From NCBI GenBank assembly GCA_023079485.1, contig CM041090.1, forward strand, positions 36,234,874-36,298,873: a stretch of DNA of 64,000 nucleotides. Direction: 5' to 3'. Positions within the stretch are counted from its first letter, which is position 1, and each line of letters begins with the position of its first letter. The position numbers and the translations under genes are program-made. The notes under the pieces are model-generated. The model saw only the letters and a program-made list of their open reading frames with translations. It had not been told where the DNA came from and searched no databases. This DNA comes from Archilochus colubris (lineage: Eukaryota; Chordata; Aves; Apodiformes; Trochilidae). Positions 35,966-48,848 of this stretch are shown here, one piece after another.

Positions 35966-37928
35966 TTAGACATTTCAGTTTTTACCTTTGTTTGAAGCAG
36001 CACAATGCTACAGATTCATTTTCAGAATTAGTGAAAACACATTGCATCTTTTCACTGGAAATTAAACAGCTGTTCTTTACCTGCACCATGAATGCTTCCA
36101 GCTTGCACATGTGCCTATTAAGGAACACCTTGTGTTTTCAGATCATGTCTGCACCTTGCTAGGATTATTCTGAAGATACTAAAAGAATACTTTATATGGT
36201 TCAGGGGCTGAATAAATTAAAATCTTTTGTCTAGAACTGCTATGGATGGGGTTAAACAATATCCTATAATTATTAGCAGCAACTATAAAGCTTAAACAAA
36301 GGGAACAGTGCAACATAAACACAGGCAAAGACCATTCATTCTAGGGATCAATATAATTTGATTAATCTCTCAGATTCATTTACATGCTTAGTGTGAAGAA
36401 TTTTTGTGATAACTGAACTGTACCAGTACTTTCAATTTCTCTTATTTTCTCATTCCTACGACTGATTTTTATTCATCTGTTTCCCCCCATGTCTTCCTCT
36501 TGTCACAGGAGCAGATGAAGCAGGTGGTAACTGGAACTTCACCCTGTTGCTGGGACTGTTATTAACTTAGGTATAAAATGTAATTAAATGAGAATAAGCC
36601 GATTTGTAAGAATATTTTATTAAAGATACTGTATCAAAGCACAAAATAAGCTTTAAAGATGATGAAAACTAACCTGGAATGTCTTTACTGATACTCTACA
36701 TAGACTACAAATAATTGCTAAATTATAGAACACCCACAGCCTATTCTAGATGCCCTATACTTAATATGCTGCTATCTTTAGGTGATGCTATAAGCATATT
36801 TCCCTTCTCTCCTCTGCTTTGTGGTGGCCCTATTGTGAAAGTCCTACCTGTGGAAAGGACATCCCATTTTCTATTAGATTTCCCATTTATATTGTGCCTT
36901 CTCCCTGCAAAGTCCCTCTGAGCTTTGCACTGAGATTTATCATCTTCCCCTTGCACCAGCACAGCCACCAGGACATAAGTGTCAGCATTCCAATACTGCA
37001 TGAAAGGCTTCTAAAATACCTATATTAAAGCTTAAGATGCTATATGTTAATAGACCTTCCACATGTGTAGGCTGAAATGTTGGGGGCTGTGTAATTAGAT
37101 TAAGTAATGACATTCAAAGATATCTGAACATCTTGTATAGCAACTTTATGAACTCAAAAGGAGTAAAGCAAGCACAGACATATGCCCTATACAAGCTGCA
37201 ATACAGACAATATTTTACACACTTTATAACAACAGTAATGAAAATGCCAACTATAAATAAAATTATAGACAGACTCTTCTTGAGATAACAGTTATACTGA
37301 ACAATGAAACATCCTCTTATGGCTATGAGTAGAATTAGTAAGATGCATAACTACAGAATACAGATCAGCATGTTTAGTCTGCTTATACATCTCCATCTGA
37401 TCCACTGTTGTCTGGGGAAGAAAAATAATTTTTTTTTAAAAACCATGCTGGCCCTAATTTGAAACATATACTTACTTAGCTCAAAGTAAATTTACAAGAA
37501 AGAAGATTAGTTCCATCCTGACCCAAAGCAGGATAGTTTGGTTTCGTTATTTTTTTCCCCACCAGTAATTTAGATGGAAACTGAATACCTAAAATGCTCA
37601 AATCTGAACATGAATGCCCAGTTCTCCAATCCAAGCCAGCTTCTGCATGGCTTAGATGCAGAACAAGGTGCACCCTGTGCCCATGAAGATTATTTACAGT
37701 TATTCATCTCCTTCTTGGTAAAAAATTTTAACCATTCTTGAAATAAGACCAGAGCACCAATTCTTTACTTGCCACATACAAGCACTGTGCTCCATGGAAA
37801 GTCCTCTTCAGCTTGCAAATGATGATCATGGCAGCATTGGGAATCACATCAGCTTGATCTTTCTCACCATCCTGTCCTTCCTCAGGAACCCTCCTCAGTT
37901 TTTAAGTTTTTCTTTCACCTCGTACTTC

Positions 37929-37947
37929 TTTTTTTTTTTTTTTTTTT
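37929..37947. repeat. Poly-T tract
   Basis: An uninterrupted run of about 19-20 T, followed by more T-rich sequence (CCTCTTTTTTTAGC). No retroelement body is recognisable on either side. Confidence 0.85.
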
Positions 37948-40900
37948 CCTCTTTTTTTAGCACTTGATAGTTCAGCATTGTAAATGTCTGAAAATACATG
38001 TTTTACTTCACAAGTATATACTTCTGATTTTTGAACTAAAAAAATCTAAACAGTTTTTGACAGAATCTCTAAGAAGCTTCATTTCAGCAAAGGAGCACTC
38101 CGACATGTGAATAGCAAATTCTGCAAACTCATTTCAGTGCAGCCCTGAACACCTGGCATCTGCCTTTTCTGGATGTCTCTCCATGAAAGGATACTTTGAA
38201 CTTGGTTTTATATGGTGTAAAGAAAAGTTACAAGGAAGTAAGTTTTATAATACAGAGTCCAAAGCGACTTTTACTGCGTGTTCTAATTTGACTGCTTTGG
38301 TGCCTTTTGCGACTGCTGCAGTGTCAAAAGAGCAAAGGTGGTGCCAATTCACATCTGGCACACGTGGTTCTGAGTTTTTATGAAATCTTTTGCCGACCAG
38401 TTCTTCCTCATGTCTTCTCCAAACCTGGTTCTCTCAGTTGTTCAGAAGCTTAGAAGTCCCTATTTCACTACTGCCATGCAGAAAAGAAATGCAAGAAAAA
38501 TATTAAAAGTCAGAAGCCCACACTCCAGTACTGCATTTGCTAGCATGATGTGGTCCCTCCCACCTCACTGTGGTCTTCAGTTATATTCAGAGTACCCACC
38601 ACGGTCAGGAGCTCTGTTCAAATGCCATACAGTTCCTTTCCTTCAACCCCTACCCCACCAAAACACAACTTAAATAATGTTTTCATCTTGTCTCCAAAAC
38701 TTCTGTTTGTTTCTTTCTCACTTTCTTAACTTTCAAAACAGATAAGTATTTGCTGAAGAAAAACTTAACTTCCCAAGCCTCCCAGAAGTAATTTTTTCAT
38801 ACTGTATGTGTTACTTTCCTGCAGTGGTTTATGGCTTGGCTTTGCAGTTGCTCAAAAAATTACACAAGTATTATTTCCCCTCAGCCTGGACTTCTCATGG
38901 CTTGGAACACAGTAATACTTCTTGCTGTCTTGTATTTGCCTCTGTTTGGTTTTTCTTTTTTTCCTTCCTTGCCTAACCCAGAGGTAACTGTTACATATTT
39001 ACTTAACCTTCCTTCCCAAATTCATATTTTAGGTTAAATGCAGATAAATGATATAAATATTTACAGTCCCTGTCTCTTTCAACTCAACTAATTTATGAGA
39101 AATAGGAGAAGCTTTGTATCCCATACTGTCAAGAAACTGGAACCATGTGGCTGTAACTTTTAAAGACAATCCTTAGAGATTTATTTCTTGGTACCCTTCT
39201 TTCACTGGCTATGTAAGTCACATTGTACAAAGTATGGCTGATTTACACTTCGTGTTTCTAGGCACACTGTGGCATCCCTGGGCCAAGTGGCTGTGTCCTG
39301 CACTGCAAACCATCCTGCTTCCAGGGTGCACACTACAAGCCAGGTTCAACTGCTCTTTGCATTACTTACCTGCTGGAGCATCCTCAAGACCAGCTCATGG
39401 CTGAATTTCCTGGCTCACCATTGAGAGGAAAGACTTGAGAGTGGTGTTTCACACTTCAGTGTGTCTTACATGATGTGACATGTGGCCAGGCCCTTACAGC
39501 ATATACCAGGCCCAGAACTGTGTGGATATTCTGTCTGTTCTATGTCACATACTTGATGGTGGGCAAAAAAAGCGACCTGGGACAAACAACTTCTGTTTCA
39601 TGCCAGGAAGGCAATGTGAACACAGGGAAGCAGGTCTTGGGCAAAATGCTACCTAGCTTCAAAGTACTGTTGGTTCTAGAAGCAAGTCCCTCTGTCTGCC
39701 TATTACGTTCTTCAGATCTTGGGGGGCAATTCATTGGACTGAGGCTCGTTATCTGCAAGGAGCTCTTACTTAACTACCTCAAAAGTCAGGAAATATCAGA
39801 TTTGTTTGCACACTTAACAAAGGAGAAAAAAGGCTACAGTAATCAATGGGAGCTTTATTTTTTTCCCCAGGTAACATCAGAGTTTAACATAGCTGTTTAT
39901 TAAGATGCCAACCTGCATTTTATATTCAGAGATCTGTTACTTGCAGATCACACACAGCTCACATGGCATGACTGAGCTTCTTTACACCACCACCTTCAAA
40001 TACACCAACTGTGCTGTGTGGGGCCACCTCTGAGTGTGGGATGGTGGGTTGCCTGTGAATATTAAGTTTTTCCACTGAGACTGCAAAAATACTGTTAATC
40101 AGTGCCAACTGTGGTGGTGTGGTGTACATACAGAACTGTGAACACCAGCAAACTGTGGGCATTGGTAATAACTTTTAGCCCACAGTAAGTTAGATTAGAG
40201 GTAAAATTTTGTGCCCTCCTTTCAGACTCTAAAATCCTCTTGTTACCCTAAAGACAGAAGCTGGTTTAGGAATGCAAGAGGTTCTGATTTGCTCGTTACA
40301 CAGTAAACTCTGCTCAAATGTAGAAACGTTTGCGTTTTTTCAGTAGAAATATGCACGCTTCCAGTTAGCCACCAGATGGGGCTCAGGGCTCCTCCTCATA
40401 TAAATCCATGAACATCTGCAAAGTTAAAGCACTTCAGAGATGTTACAAAGGATGCAGTTTCTTCCACTTCATTAAAGTCAGAGGAAGTCTGATTAGCTGG
40501 ATGTTTACAAATAAAAGGAGGACCTGGAGATAGATCAAAGATGACTCTCCAGATTTGGCATGATTTCAAGTTCCTGTACTAACAGCATCTGCATGAGTTT
40601 GACTGTATATTAAGTGATTGAACTTGGCATATCTCATCATGAATTAATAATTCTCTCTTAATGCTTAGTGCATTTACTAGAAGTCTAAAGATTCAGCCAG
40701 CTAAGGGCTTGAAAAACAAAAGAAAAAAACCCACCCTGCTGCTAACAAGATCTTCCAAGCTCCATTTATAAGAGAAGCACCCACTGGGTTCTTCCTCACC
40801 CTACTTTCTGCAGCATAAAGGGACTCAAGAAGCAAAGAAAACTCCAGTTCCAAAACCTGAAAGATGTAGCACTCAAACAGGAGCAGTAGCACTCCAAGCC

Positions 40901-42200
40901 TGTTCTCTAACAATCTAAGTAGCTTGGAGGGTCCAATCATATCATTTATGTTTTTTACTGAGAATTCTATAGTTCAGCCAGGGTCTCACTGACTATGGCA
41001 CAGCCCCAAAAACTGAGGAGAGAAGCGGTTCTGAGATAAAAGATCGTGGCATGTGAAATACACTGAGTTAATGTATATGTGTTTTAAGGGACATCTTTGT
41101 TTTGACTCTGTGCAACAAACCAACATAGCTTGTGAGGTCTGGAAGGCCACAGACTATTCCTACTTTCATAGTAGCGTTCTGTTTGAAGCTAGTATTTCTA
41201 TTTGGGGTCTAAGCCACACTGAACTTGATCAAATAAACATTCACCAAAGGAAACTGTCTTTGAACTATTCAACTCTTTTCACAGCAAACTGAAACTGAAA
41301 AAATTTTCCAATTACCTAAGATTTCTTGAGTCTTAATTGACTTATTTTTCAGGTTTTAAGTTACTATTCAACAGGACCTCTGACTTTTTTGGCAGAACTG
41401 ACCGTGTTAGTACCAGCCAATAAGACTTGAGTGAAACCAACCCTGTCTGAAAGCAGACTAGGTGGGACTAATCATAATTTCAGGCATTCAGACTGTGCCA
41501 GTGTCATGTTTTACAGCATATGTAACAAAACTATAATCAGTCTACCCAACAGCAGTGCAGCTCAGAGATCCAAGCTCTCTCCTGGGTTGTGGGATGTACT
41601 TAAAACAATGTTTTCATTAGTTCCAAGGGCTCCTACCCTGTATACCCTCCTTCTAGAATACTATTTTATCTATCCTTTTCCTGAGAGAGATTCTAGATTT
41701 CATCTCTTAAAATGTTTCCACTTTGTATATAATTAAATAACCAATGGCTGGAATCCAGAATATTGGCAGCGTGGTACTTGGGGCTCCCTACAGTGGGAAC
41801 ACCATAAGCAGGGAGGAAACAAAGGCACCATCTTTAGCATCCTGAGTAAATCCTCTCACAATGACTTGTGTGAAAGGAGGGAGCATAACTGTTACCAGAA
41901 GTCTGGTGTATCTACTGCCAAAACCCAAAATAATCTGTGGTATTTAGCAAACTCTATTTTTAGCCAGCATATGTGCATTTCCACAAACTTCCACGGTCTA
42001 GGGGCATCTGTGATAGAGAGAAGGTCACTGTACTATTTCTCCCAATCATTTTCAGGGGAGTCAGAAAAAGTCCCTCTGCTGACCATCCCCAGTGTAGTGG
42101 GCTGGTTATGTAAAAAAACAGAGAATAGCTAACACTGAAAAAGGCAAGTTCTTAGCCCTAGTCATTGCTTTAGAACAGGAAAAAAGCACATCTTCCCATT

Positions 42201-42230
42201 AAAAAAACAAAACAAAACAAAACAAAACAG
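42201..42230. repeat. (AAAAC)n simple repeat
   Basis: Seven A are followed by four or five AAAAC units. This may be a degenerate poly(A) tail or slippage product. No mobile element is recognisable beside it. Confidence 0.8.
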
Positions 42231-45200
42231 AAGGCAAACAGAAAGACTAAAAGGATTAATTTTTAAAATAGCAGCCTTATCAGGGGACATAAGAGAGAGG
42301 AGATGGGGAAAAACTGAATTTTGCACTTTGGCAGACAGGTTGAAAAAACAAGGATTTGGAGGCCTTTCCGGAAAGCTTTCTTCTTATTCCCTGTCAGGAG
42401 TCTTAGGATGTCTACAGAACCACAAGTCATCCTTATCTGAGATCATCTCTTACTTGCAAGTAGAAAGAAAAAGCACACCCCAAAATCTGACTGATGCAAA
42501 CTGCAGTTAAGTTTGAGTAAAAACAACAGCAGCATCAGGACTTCATCAGAAATTCTTGAACAGCTCTGAAAGGGCTCATTTTTTTTTTCTCCCATAGCAT
42601 ATGCTAGATGCAGCATTGATTCTGTGGTTCCAGCTGCATGAAAATTTACTATTGTTATAGTGTGCCAGAAGGCACAGGAAAGGATTAAACTTTTTTGTTT
42701 TCTTGCAAGAGAATAAAAAGATACTGACCACTAGGGTTTTGAGGTGAGGTGTGCCACACCAGTGACATGAAACAGTCAAAATTCTGACCTTGGACTTCTC
42801 TGCTGACTTCTCATGTTCCCTTGAATACATGAATATGAAACTTTACAAGCATATTTTCAACTACCTTTATATAAAGAACACGCAGAAATTACTGAAAACA
42901 GTTTCTGTAAATACATGATGCACAGAATTGTCCTCTTTTGTCTTAAGTAAGAACACCCTACAAAACATCTGGGGGCAAAAGTGACCCAAAGAAAGATCCA
43001 ATACTGTTTCTCTTGCAAAGCTGGCACTGGTCATTCAAGTACATGAAAAGGAACATGGGCTGTTTGTTTCAGGGCTGAGTATTTATAGTCATGATGAACT
43101 CCTGAGTCATGAGTTCTGTTGCCCTCTAAGAAATTAAGATTTGTCTTTCTGCATGAAAAAAATAGAATAAAATCACAGTTAATTCCAGAATTGTAAAGTG
43201 AATGTAAAAGTGGCAGAAGACACTTAAATTTTCTAAAATGTGTCCTAGTTTTTGGCATCTTCCCCCTTCAAATCTCAGCCTACAAATGTGTCTCAAGAAT
43301 ACACAGCACAGCAATATTCTAGGAATTTGGGAGTTGGAAGAAAACAGAGAAAATTGGTTTAGAGCTGAGAACTACAGAAATGTCAGCTTTTAAAAACAAG
43401 TTCCTAATTTCCAGCCTTCAGCAGACTTTATAAGTCAAATTAGTCATGCTTCATCTTGTAGGTCTTTAAGTCCTTGACAAGCATCAAACCAACAGAGAAT
43501 TAGGAAAGTCAGAATTATTTGATTTTTAACCCTTTCAGATTAGGAAGCAACTAAAAGCCAGAAGCAAGCACACAGGGATGGTAACAGATACTGCCAGCAT
43601 CTTCTTAATTTATGCAAGGAATTATTCTGAGCTTTCAGTATTAGATCAAAAATGAGATGACTGATTCCCCCTACAGAGAGACCCAAACAAGGGCACATTG
43701 TGAGTGCCCAGGGGCAAAGGGCAACAGGAGCTGCTGAGCATCTGGGCAGCACAGCTGCATCTGGGCCCACAGCTGGAGGGCACGGGGACCAGGAGGAGGT
43801 GGGAACCATTCCTGGTGTTCAGCCAGACAAGGGGCCCAGCTCATTCCTGGTCTTGGGCCAGGACAACCACATGAAGCTGGTGGTGTGGAGCACTACACAT
43901 TCTCGAGAAAGAGTAAGAAGGCTCCAGAGCATATTTGAGGGGTGAGTTGAATGCAGGAAGGTTTCCAGTTCTCATAAAGAAGGCAGATAGCATAGATGTG
44001 TCTCATTCAGATGTAAGTGGCTAAGCTGCCTTTTTTCCTTATCAGGCAGTAAGAGATGAATGTAAATGTTCAGCTTCCACAAGGATGCTTGGGGGAGACA
44101 GAGTCCGAGTTAAGCTCAGGGAGATACTCTGAGTTCTGGCACCCCTCGATAAAGCAAACAAGCCCCCTCCCAGTCACTCATTTCTCCCCTTGTGCCACCC
44201 CTTCTATTGTGCTAGCACAAGATCTGACATAGAGCTGGGGAGGGAAGCACAGCAGGGAACTGGTCTAGTTAAGAGCACCACAAGAAATTTTAAAAAAAAG
44301 GCTGTTGTTTGATTCAGTCCTTTGTGAAGCTACATAAGTGTGTGCTTTTTGACAATGGCAAGGCTGGCACACATGGGATATGAGAGCTGAAAGGAGGTGG
44401 GGAGGATGAAGGTAGCATGAATGAGGCTCAAGGTGGCACTACCTGCAGGAGCAAACTTACATCTTCACTAATAGATGAGATGCTCTTACGGTTTTAGCAC
44501 TACTGTGTTCTAGTACAATAGTGTAGTCAAAGTACTCACTTTTATAACAATGTATTTTTAATATAGTCTTCAAGACAGTACATTTTCTGTCTTCAGCTTT
44601 GAATAAAAAATATGCTGAATTGCATTTTCTCCATTAACTGCCAATATCAGAGAAGTCCCCTGATAGAAGCATAAGTTCGTAGAATTCTGTGATACTCTAA
44701 TCTGTTCAAATCAAGATTTCTTCACAGGCATGTTGGCTACAAGTTTTGTTATATACAAATGTAAATACTCTGAATTTAAAAGTTGACAATAAGCACTTGC
44801 AGGTATATGTATTGTTTTTAACATCTGAAACATCTCATCTGAAACTGAAAAAGCAGCTCAGCAGCTTTTGTAGTATTTTAAAGCTCATTCCAGGTCTTCA
44901 TGAATTCCCTCTTTTGAACTTTCAGTAAATCCTGAAAGCTAAGAGTTAGGCTGGCTACTTACAAATTATTTTCAGGGTCAGAGCCCACACCACTGCCAAA
45001 ATGAGAAAACATCAGAACAGAGAGAGGTCCTCCAAAAATAAGAACAGCAAATCTCCTAAAAAGTCAGAGCATCCAGCAAGTCTTTTTCTCTCTGGCTACA
45101 CCTTGAGCCATGTGATATTCTCACACCTCCATTCTTAAAGATCCTACAGTAAGGGTCCCTGCAGCACAGTAAGGAGAAGAGAAAAAGGAACTATGTTACG

Positions 45201-47737
45201 CTGACTGAGGAGTATACATTTGTGAAACAGAACTCTAAATGAAGTCTTTTTCTTCCTCTTCACTATCTTTCAAGTAACAGCAAGACTTCTAGGATATTTT
45301 AACTGCAATTGTTTGGGTTTTTTCAGGTCTGCTTTTGTACTGTCTCCACAGTAAGCAATTTTTGTCACGCTAGGAAGGCTGAAACAGCTGTATTTCTCTC
45401 TGCTGTGGATGTTGTCCCATTCTGGAGAGAACACCCCTGTCCTCAGGGGTGACCATCCCTAAGCTGCCTTAGTACCTACCCCTTCTCCCTGTTGACAGAA
45501 GTTTCTGTCACTTCAGGCCTTCAATAGTCCCTTGCTGTTCCCCTGCATGCTTTTACACCATAAACACTCTCCCTATCTACTTGCAAGCCAAGCTGTTTTG
45601 TTTATGCCTTGGCACCTTCTCCTATACTCCCCTTGATACCTTATCAGGCTACTTTCTGATTTTTCTTGCCTATATACAAGTAGATCCACTCCTAAGCTCC
45701 CCTGCAGTGCAATTCATGCTCTTTTTGAGCCTCTGTCTGGACATACATGCACGTGAACTCCAAGGCACTGGGTTTTGTTTCACAAGAACAGGAAAAAACA
45801 TCAATTCAAGTTTGGTTGGAAAGGTTCAACAAACTTTCCTTTGAAAGGCTACTACAACATGGCTTGTAATTGAAAAGCAAAGGTATTCCAGGGTGTTTGT
45901 AAAGTTAGATAGGGCACAGAAGCCCCATCATTCCTAGTTCCTCCATTCAACTTCTGTAGTCAGCAGGTCTACTGGCACTAGGAAGTAACTTTTTTGTGAA
46001 ATGTTTCTGGGTGAAGTTCAGACTAATGCAATGTAAACAAGGCCTCCTGATCCTGAGTAGGAGCCTCCATAAATCACCCTTGGCCCTTTCCTGTATTCAG
46101 GAAAGATCTCTTAGTTCACAGGAGTCACCTTCTCCTTTTCAGCAAGGTCTTTAACCTGCCAGGCTTTGCTGTGCCCCTGCAGTCCTTCCAGCACGGGGAT
46201 GGCTGCACTTGGTACCCAACCCACGCTCCCTATTTATGCTGCAGGGAGCTGATCACCAAGGGCTGAGAGCTCTCCCAGCCAAGCTGAGTCACTCACTCTG
46301 GTCTCACAGGACATTTTATTCACTCCTCCAGCCACCCCCTCCATGCCACTGGATTGGCTTCCCACTGCCCAGCTCTAATCCTGGTCCCCCAGTCATCACC
46401 ACTCCCTCCCACTCAGCTTTCCCAAGACCCTTCTGCCAGCACCCCCAGTGCTCACCAGTTTTCTCTTGCTTCCCTTGGTTGCTTTTCCCAGTCCAGATAT
46501 AGCTGATACTGTAAGGGATAACCTGCGTGTCAGAAAATTGCTGTGTGCAGCATATTAACCAGCCCCCCCCACAAAACTCTTCCACAGCAGCACTTAATGC
46601 TTCATCTTTAAGATGATCATTATAGTTAAATATTTTATCTCCTGTAGAGTCTTATAATCACCTTAGCAAGATTCCAGTGCTAAAGAGAGTTAAAATACCC
46701 ATCCTGCTTATTCTTTGAACTCTCGCACACTGAGCTTCAGTCTGGGTTGGGATGGGGTATGTGGAATAAATCACAGGAAGGGGAAAGCACTGAATAAGCT
46801 GGAGTGCATTCCTAACTGGGGTCTTTTTGGCCCCAGTGTTATTCAGAACTTGGCTGGCTTCAGCATCAAACAAGAAAACACAGGACTGAGATATATAGCA
46901 AAACATTGAAGGCTCAAACTGCACCTACAGCAGTCAGTGCCTGAGGAGCCAGCTGCCACCTCAGGACTGAGGTCTGGTGGCCAGGTCCTTCTCCATCACT
47001 GCAGAAACACACACACCTACCAACCAAGAGAAATTCTAATGCACATTTAGAATGGAATAAATGCAAGGCAACTCACACTAATTTAAACAGGTATCATGGA
47101 GATTTTGAACTGTATTAATTTTTCTAAATGGCCTAGCTTTAAAGCTCAATAGCCCTCATAATCCGCAAGAAACCAAGGATCAAAACTCAACTCCAGCAGC
47201 CACAAGTGTGTGAAAGCCCTAGGCTCCTATTCTCAACCCCACCACTGGTGTGCAAGATAATCAGCATATTTCTGATACATCAGAATATTTCAGAATAAAA
47301 CCAGAAAATTTCTGGTTTTATGAACAGCTTTTACAATGAACAGCTAGCTAGTCCAAGTACCTACACTGCTGATCTAAATTACTTTCTCCCCTCCATGGTT
47401 CAGTGGGAAAAAGCATTACTGCCCTCTGTGCTAAACTAAGATGTGCTGAGAGAAAGTCCTGCTAGGTTTTATTTTGTAATAGTTTTCTCCACCATTACAT
47501 ATTAGGATCCTTTTCTCCCACCCTTAAAAAAAAAACAACCACACACTCAAACATTTAGAAACTGGTGCCTTAAGAGTCAAAGGCAGTCGTTCTCTCAAAG
47601 GCCAAACTGCCTTGCTGAACTGATGTCAGCTGGTACTTAAAAGGATTTTAAAATTCAATTAAATTAAGAGGCAAGCTACGCAGATTAGGGCTATACTAGA
47701 ATCAGAAAGGAATCTTAAGGCATAAAATGTCTTTACA

Positions 47738-47743
47738 TTTATT
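47738..47743 (-). terminator. ZBTB1: Candidate polyadenylation signal of ZBTB1
   Basis: The minus strand has AATAAA here, the first canonical hexamer I see after the ZBTB1 stop codon, giving a 3' UTR of about 1.1 kb (47720-48848). ATTAAA variants occur closer to the stop (for example 48546-48551), and another AATAAA lies at 47468-47473, so alternative ends are likely. Use is inferred. Confidence 0.4.
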
Positions 47744-48848
47744 AAGCAAACTCTGCAGTCGTTTCTTGTTATATTCTTCTTAAAAAACAGAGCATTCAGA
47801 AAATATCATGAAAACAAGAAACAAAAAAACTGAAGGTTCACATGAGCCAAACTCCCCCTTCCCCTCCCCACCCAACCAATGGGACTATCTTCACAGCCAT
47901 CCCAATTTTAACTTCCCAACACAAGCAGCAAGGCACCATTTACAGCCAGGCTGAGAAATGCAGACTTCAGTGCAGATCACCAGCCTGTATTCCTAGCAAT
48001 CCACCACAGCCACTCTTCCCTTGTATGTTAGAATAAGGAGGTTATATATACCCACAAAGGTACAGACAGAAAACGAAAGGCCAACATCAGATGTACAGTT
48101 CTGCTAGGACTTCAAGTCTGAAAAATGATCACTCTGCTGGGAACTCCTCGGTTATCCCAACAGTCATCAACTCCCTTTCCCTCTGCACACACCAGTCCAA
48201 GTCTGCAAGGTTTAACTGAGGCTATGGACTCTCATCCCTGGGATGCACGTTCCAACAAAGCCAAGAAGCAGAGGACCAGGAGAGTCAGCTCTGCCCTTAC
48301 AGCAGAGTCAGAGAGAATAAAGGATTATGTCTTGGCACTGGGTTGTTTCTGTTTTGTTTTGGGTTTTTCTTTTCGTTTTTGAAAATTAATTTGGAGATTA
48401 TGAACAATTATGCACTTGCATATTAATTGCTGTGATCTAAAATTTTCACATGAAGAAACAACACGTGGAAATATTAAAGCACTCATCTTACGGACATGGA
48501 TCCGAGAACTGTTTAATAGAAGTCAGTGAAGGGGTAACATTGTGCTTTTAATCTACAGTTTAAAAATAATGATTTGTATATCTACTTAGTAAAACAATAA
48601 AATTAAGAACAGAAACTGATATTAGGAAACAGTGAAAACGTAATAATTAAACACATTATGTTTTTCATAGCTATATACTTAATGAGCCTAAATAGACACC
48701 TATGGTTAGGATGGTCTTAAAAAAAAATAATTAAAAAAAGAGACTTATTTTCAATTTTTTTTTTTTCCAATTTTTGTCTACTATACTGTATGCCTTGCTT
48801 TGGTGTTCTCTCTGCTGCCAACTTAATGCTTTAACAGTATGTTTACAC

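Larger units (their letters stand above)
31881..47467. other. Interval between HSPA2 and ZBTB1, no gene recognised
   Basis: About 15.5 kb of mostly AT-rich DNA with an old inverted CR1, a possible MIR-like remnant, a poly-T and an AAAAC repeat. No protein domain is visible in any of its short frames. A more GC-rich patch at about 43.68-43.95 kb has an 81-codon plus-strand frame without recognisable homology. A noncoding transcript divergent from HSPA2 could run here, but the sequence alone does not show one. Confidence 0.5.
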
